From positions 25,605 to 89,604 of the forward strand of contig QEVG01000017.1 of assembly GCA_003576905.1 (NCBI GenBank): a stretch of DNA of 64,000 nt, given 5' to 3'. Below the pieces are notes generated by a model. The model had not been told where the DNA came from, ran no database searches, and saw only the letters and a program-made list of their open reading frames with translations. Positions 63,101 through 64,000 of this stretch are shown one piece after another (the stretch's first letter is position 1; every line of letters starts with the position of its first letter). The stretch comes from Planctomycetota bacterium. GTDB lineage: Bacteria; Planctomycetota; Phycisphaerae; UBA1845; UTPLA1. The translations under genes and the position numbers were made by a program.

Positions 63101-64000
63101 AACGCCTCGCACTCATCCAATGTGCCGTTGCCATTGCAGTCGGGGCTTCCACCGGCGATTTCGCATTCGTCAGGCGTATCGTTGTCATTGCAGTCTACGC
63201 TGACTTCCCCGTTCCCGTCAGGATCTGCTGGGTGGATGTCACATTCGTCGGGCTTTGCGTTCGCGTTGCAATCGAGGCTCGTTCCTGCCTCCAGATCATC
63301 CCCGTCGTGCGTCCCGTTGCCGTTGCAGTCGTCCTGCCCGATCGCCTGAAGCTCGTAGGGCCCGCGATCAACCGTCCCCACTTTCCTTGGGCGTCCATCA
63401 AGGTCAGTCAGTGCGGATACGGCGTCGTCATCACCGTTGTTGATGCATGGTGACGAGCTTACAAGCCGGAGATTGTCCGCGGCCGAATTTACGAACTCGG
63501 GATCGACGCCGATGTTGTTTGTGTTCAACCCACTGTCAAACGGTCCGCCCGTCTGGAGCCCTTGAATGTCGCAGTACGTCACGGTAGGGGTTGAGCTCAC
63601 GTAGCGAATCTGCGCCAACTGTCCGGACCCATCGCTGTCGTCGTTGGCCCACAGCACCGTGTTCTTGATGATCGCCGCGGAGCTCTGCCGGATGCTGATC
63701 GCCCCGCCGTCGTTGTACGGCGAGTGATTGGCGAAGAAGGTCGAGTTGGTCACCTGAAGGGAGTCCGGACTGGCCGAGAGGTGGAAGATCGCCCCGCCGT
63801 GACCGAGACTGAAATTGTCGGCGAACAGGCAGTTGGTGACTTCCAGCGAGGACAGGCTGGTATGAATCGCCCCTCCGCCGGTCTCGCTCTCGGCGCCGAA
63901 GATGCTCAGCGACTGGTTCTCGGCGAAAATGCAAGATCGCACGATCGGCCGGTGGTCATAGTAGTTGGCGATGGCCCCGCCCGCCCGGCCCGCGACGTTG
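60109..64000 (-). CDS. giant secreted multi-domain protein, partial at right edge
   Basis: Open from the right edge to a stop at 60109 (about 1296 residues visible; N-terminus beyond the window). From the visible start: right-handed beta-helix with G-G-A-I repeats (Chlamydia Pmp-like, residues 1-215), a first set of calcium-type D-C-N-x-N-G-x-P-D-E-C repeats, a long NHL/Vgb-like beta-propeller with D-G-x-x-W-V/W-A-G blocks, a dockerin-like domain (G-D-T-N-R-D-G-S-I-N-G-L-D-I-Q), a second set of the calcium repeats, then an acidic linker and a short helical end. A surface or extracellular adhesin-like role is inference. Confidence 0.85.
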   Translation of the reverse strand, partial: NVAGRAGGAIANYYDHRPIVRSCIFAENQSLSIFGAESETGGGAIHTSLSSLEVTNCLFADNFSLGHGGAIFHLSASPDSLQVTNSTFFANHSPYNDGGAISIRQSSAAIIKNTVLWANDDSDGSGQLAQIRYVSSTPTVTYCDIQGLQTGGPFDSGLNTNNIGVDPEFVNSAADNLRLVSSSPCINNGDDDAVSALTDLDGRPRKVGTVDRGPYELQAIGQDDCNGNGTHDGDDLEAGTSLDCNANAKPDECDIHPADPDGNGEVSVDCNDNDTPDECEIAGGSPDCNGNGTLDECEAFWPDCNRNCVADSQDIATMASGDCNDNDTPDECEVTSFGRWTTADDFALGTAINLNGVDPAPSGGDDAYLQRKEAWDTSPLPYIWVAASRPGFATPPGTVVRIDTESGQVHGEYRTAPQFHIDGGFLVEVRSNPSRTSVDLDGSIWAGNRDEGTNGSFDEGEDLGSVVKIGLVIGGTRVGPDRQPDPSGEYLAPPYDYCTCQDRNGDGLIRTSRGLGDALPWTSTSGEDDSGGVSQAEDECILLYVRTLGDSIRHVSVDKDNNVWVGGHLDGRFDLLNGFDGNSLDNFSGIGGYGGLIDCNGVLWSAHRVSNPPRLLRYDTGSDTSSTITSANSYGLGIDLGGKIWNSQWSSNQIIRFDAGGTNPSTFGTGGGSNDRGVAITPRDDHVWVANSAGDSVSRLTNNGSICEIINVGDEPTGVAVDAEGRVWVTNLGSGTVSRILPGTDPPSPCGAGTSTSSVDLTVSLGQSSNPYNYSDMSGMVALQTSGTGTWNVVHDGGGSGGTVWRQVVWNYGTCVGTPVPDGTTLEVDVRASDNRAALAGVPFLRVHDPQQELTDVVGRYVEVRVRLHGSCSTSTFASPALCDLAVFADCCKGDTNRDGSINGLDIQGIVRQLFAACTIGFCESDMNDDLIVTLADVPPFIDLLMADGTCITPRYDPIDCNENGTPDDMDLFAGTSEDCNANGTPDECEIDENSTASGGPFFCTAGCASDVNDNGVPDECEPDCNSNGTPDAWDLSEATSNDANTNGIPDECEKDCNSNGVPDDWDVAQATSADCNGNLVPDECEPDCNTNGVPDDCDIDPTDPDGDEWVSPDCNGNEYPDECDLKLPPPFGSLDCNTNGIPDECDIAECESDPACDDCNENGIPDGCDIAAEISEDVNTNGIPDECEGESLMGGGGESELTGETPAPPGDSEESMMYDPSADGDGGADSDGVAGTDAGGPPLSPEEEEAAWEAFFEWSMAQCWGSDCETSGAEQFAAMVAKLRELGLPVGHCAS
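60358..61125 (-). repeat. C-terminal calcium-type repeat array of the giant protein
   Basis: About a dozen units of 17-25 residues with D-C-N-x-N-G-x-P-D-E/D-C/W-D/E, for example D-C-N-S-N-G-V-P-D-D-W-D and D-C-N-T-N-G-I-P-D-E-C-D. Thrombospondin type-3-like calcium sites. Confidence 0.8.
63001..63333 (-). repeat. N-terminal-side calcium-type repeat array of the giant protein
   Basis: Five or six units (D-C-N-G-N-G-T-H-D-G-D-D, D-C-N-A-N-A-K-P-D-E-C-D, D-C-N-D-N-D-T-P-D-E-C-E and similar) of the same type as those at 60358-61125, separated by the propeller. Confidence 0.8.

Overview
The window is high-GC bacterial DNA with densely packed genes on both strands. The gene content suggests a flagellated member of the Planctomycetota, possibly near Phycisphaerae. 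The grounds are the secreted proteins with D-x-N-x-N-G-x-P-D-E-C repeats and dockerin-like ends, a Kelch-type protein, several large secreted or membrane proteins of no obvious proteobacterial type, and a short GlmU. This placement is inference from protein style; there is no rRNA here to confirm it.

Layout. 1-1284: left-edge Kelch-type gene, a long stretch without a recognisable gene, and tRNA-Gln. 1329-8182: a housekeeping run on + (glmU-like, prs, rplY, pth, rpsF, ssb, rpsR, rplI, dnaB) joining nucleotide-sugar and PRPP synthesis, translation and replication. 8241-15885: a small hydrophobic-peptide gene on -, galE, moeA, a c-type cytochrome lipoprotein, a small membrane protein, a TPR/zinc-peptidase protein and a MazG-like protein. 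15971-22300: a four-gene ABC export island whose permease is an internal duplication. 22349-29077 (-): SMR transporter, a fatty acid desaturase with a remarkable leader (sigma70-like promoter, short leader ORF, intrinsic terminator), a XerC-type recombinase with an insertion, a TolB-like/lipoprotein/small-protein operon and a TPR protein. 29325-40260 (-): flagellar filament genes (fliS, a very large fliD, a small unknown gene, flagellin, a flagellin-like protein) followed by a glycosyltransferase, a domain-swapped HldE-like enzyme and a membrane protein; these last may serve surface or flagellar glycosylation. 40620-46547: zinc-ribbon/FHA membrane protein, a second zinc-ribbon protein, CPBP protease, trpC, thioredoxin, thiol peroxidase, a second small hydrophobic-peptide gene and a DUF2238-like membrane protein. 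46514-57426: secreted M1 peptidase with dockerin-like tail, OPT transporter with mosaic base composition, TatD, ROK kinase, receiver protein, double M16 peptidase, polysaccharide deacetylase. 57424-64000 (-): cysteine-rich secreted protein with its own terminator, zinc alcohol dehydrogenase, and a giant secreted multi-repeat protein running off the right edge.

Most interesting points: the desaturase leader, where a 34-codon ORF runs through a perfect terminator hairpin and ends in an ATGA overlap with the desaturase start; two unlinked tiny genes (53 and 39 codons) with strong ribosome binding sites, terminator-like hairpins and a shared G-F-x-N-S-x-L core; and a cysteine-rich secreted protein built from two related domains joined by Cys/Lys/Ala repeats. 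No CRISPR array, insertion sequence, prophage or rRNA was seen.
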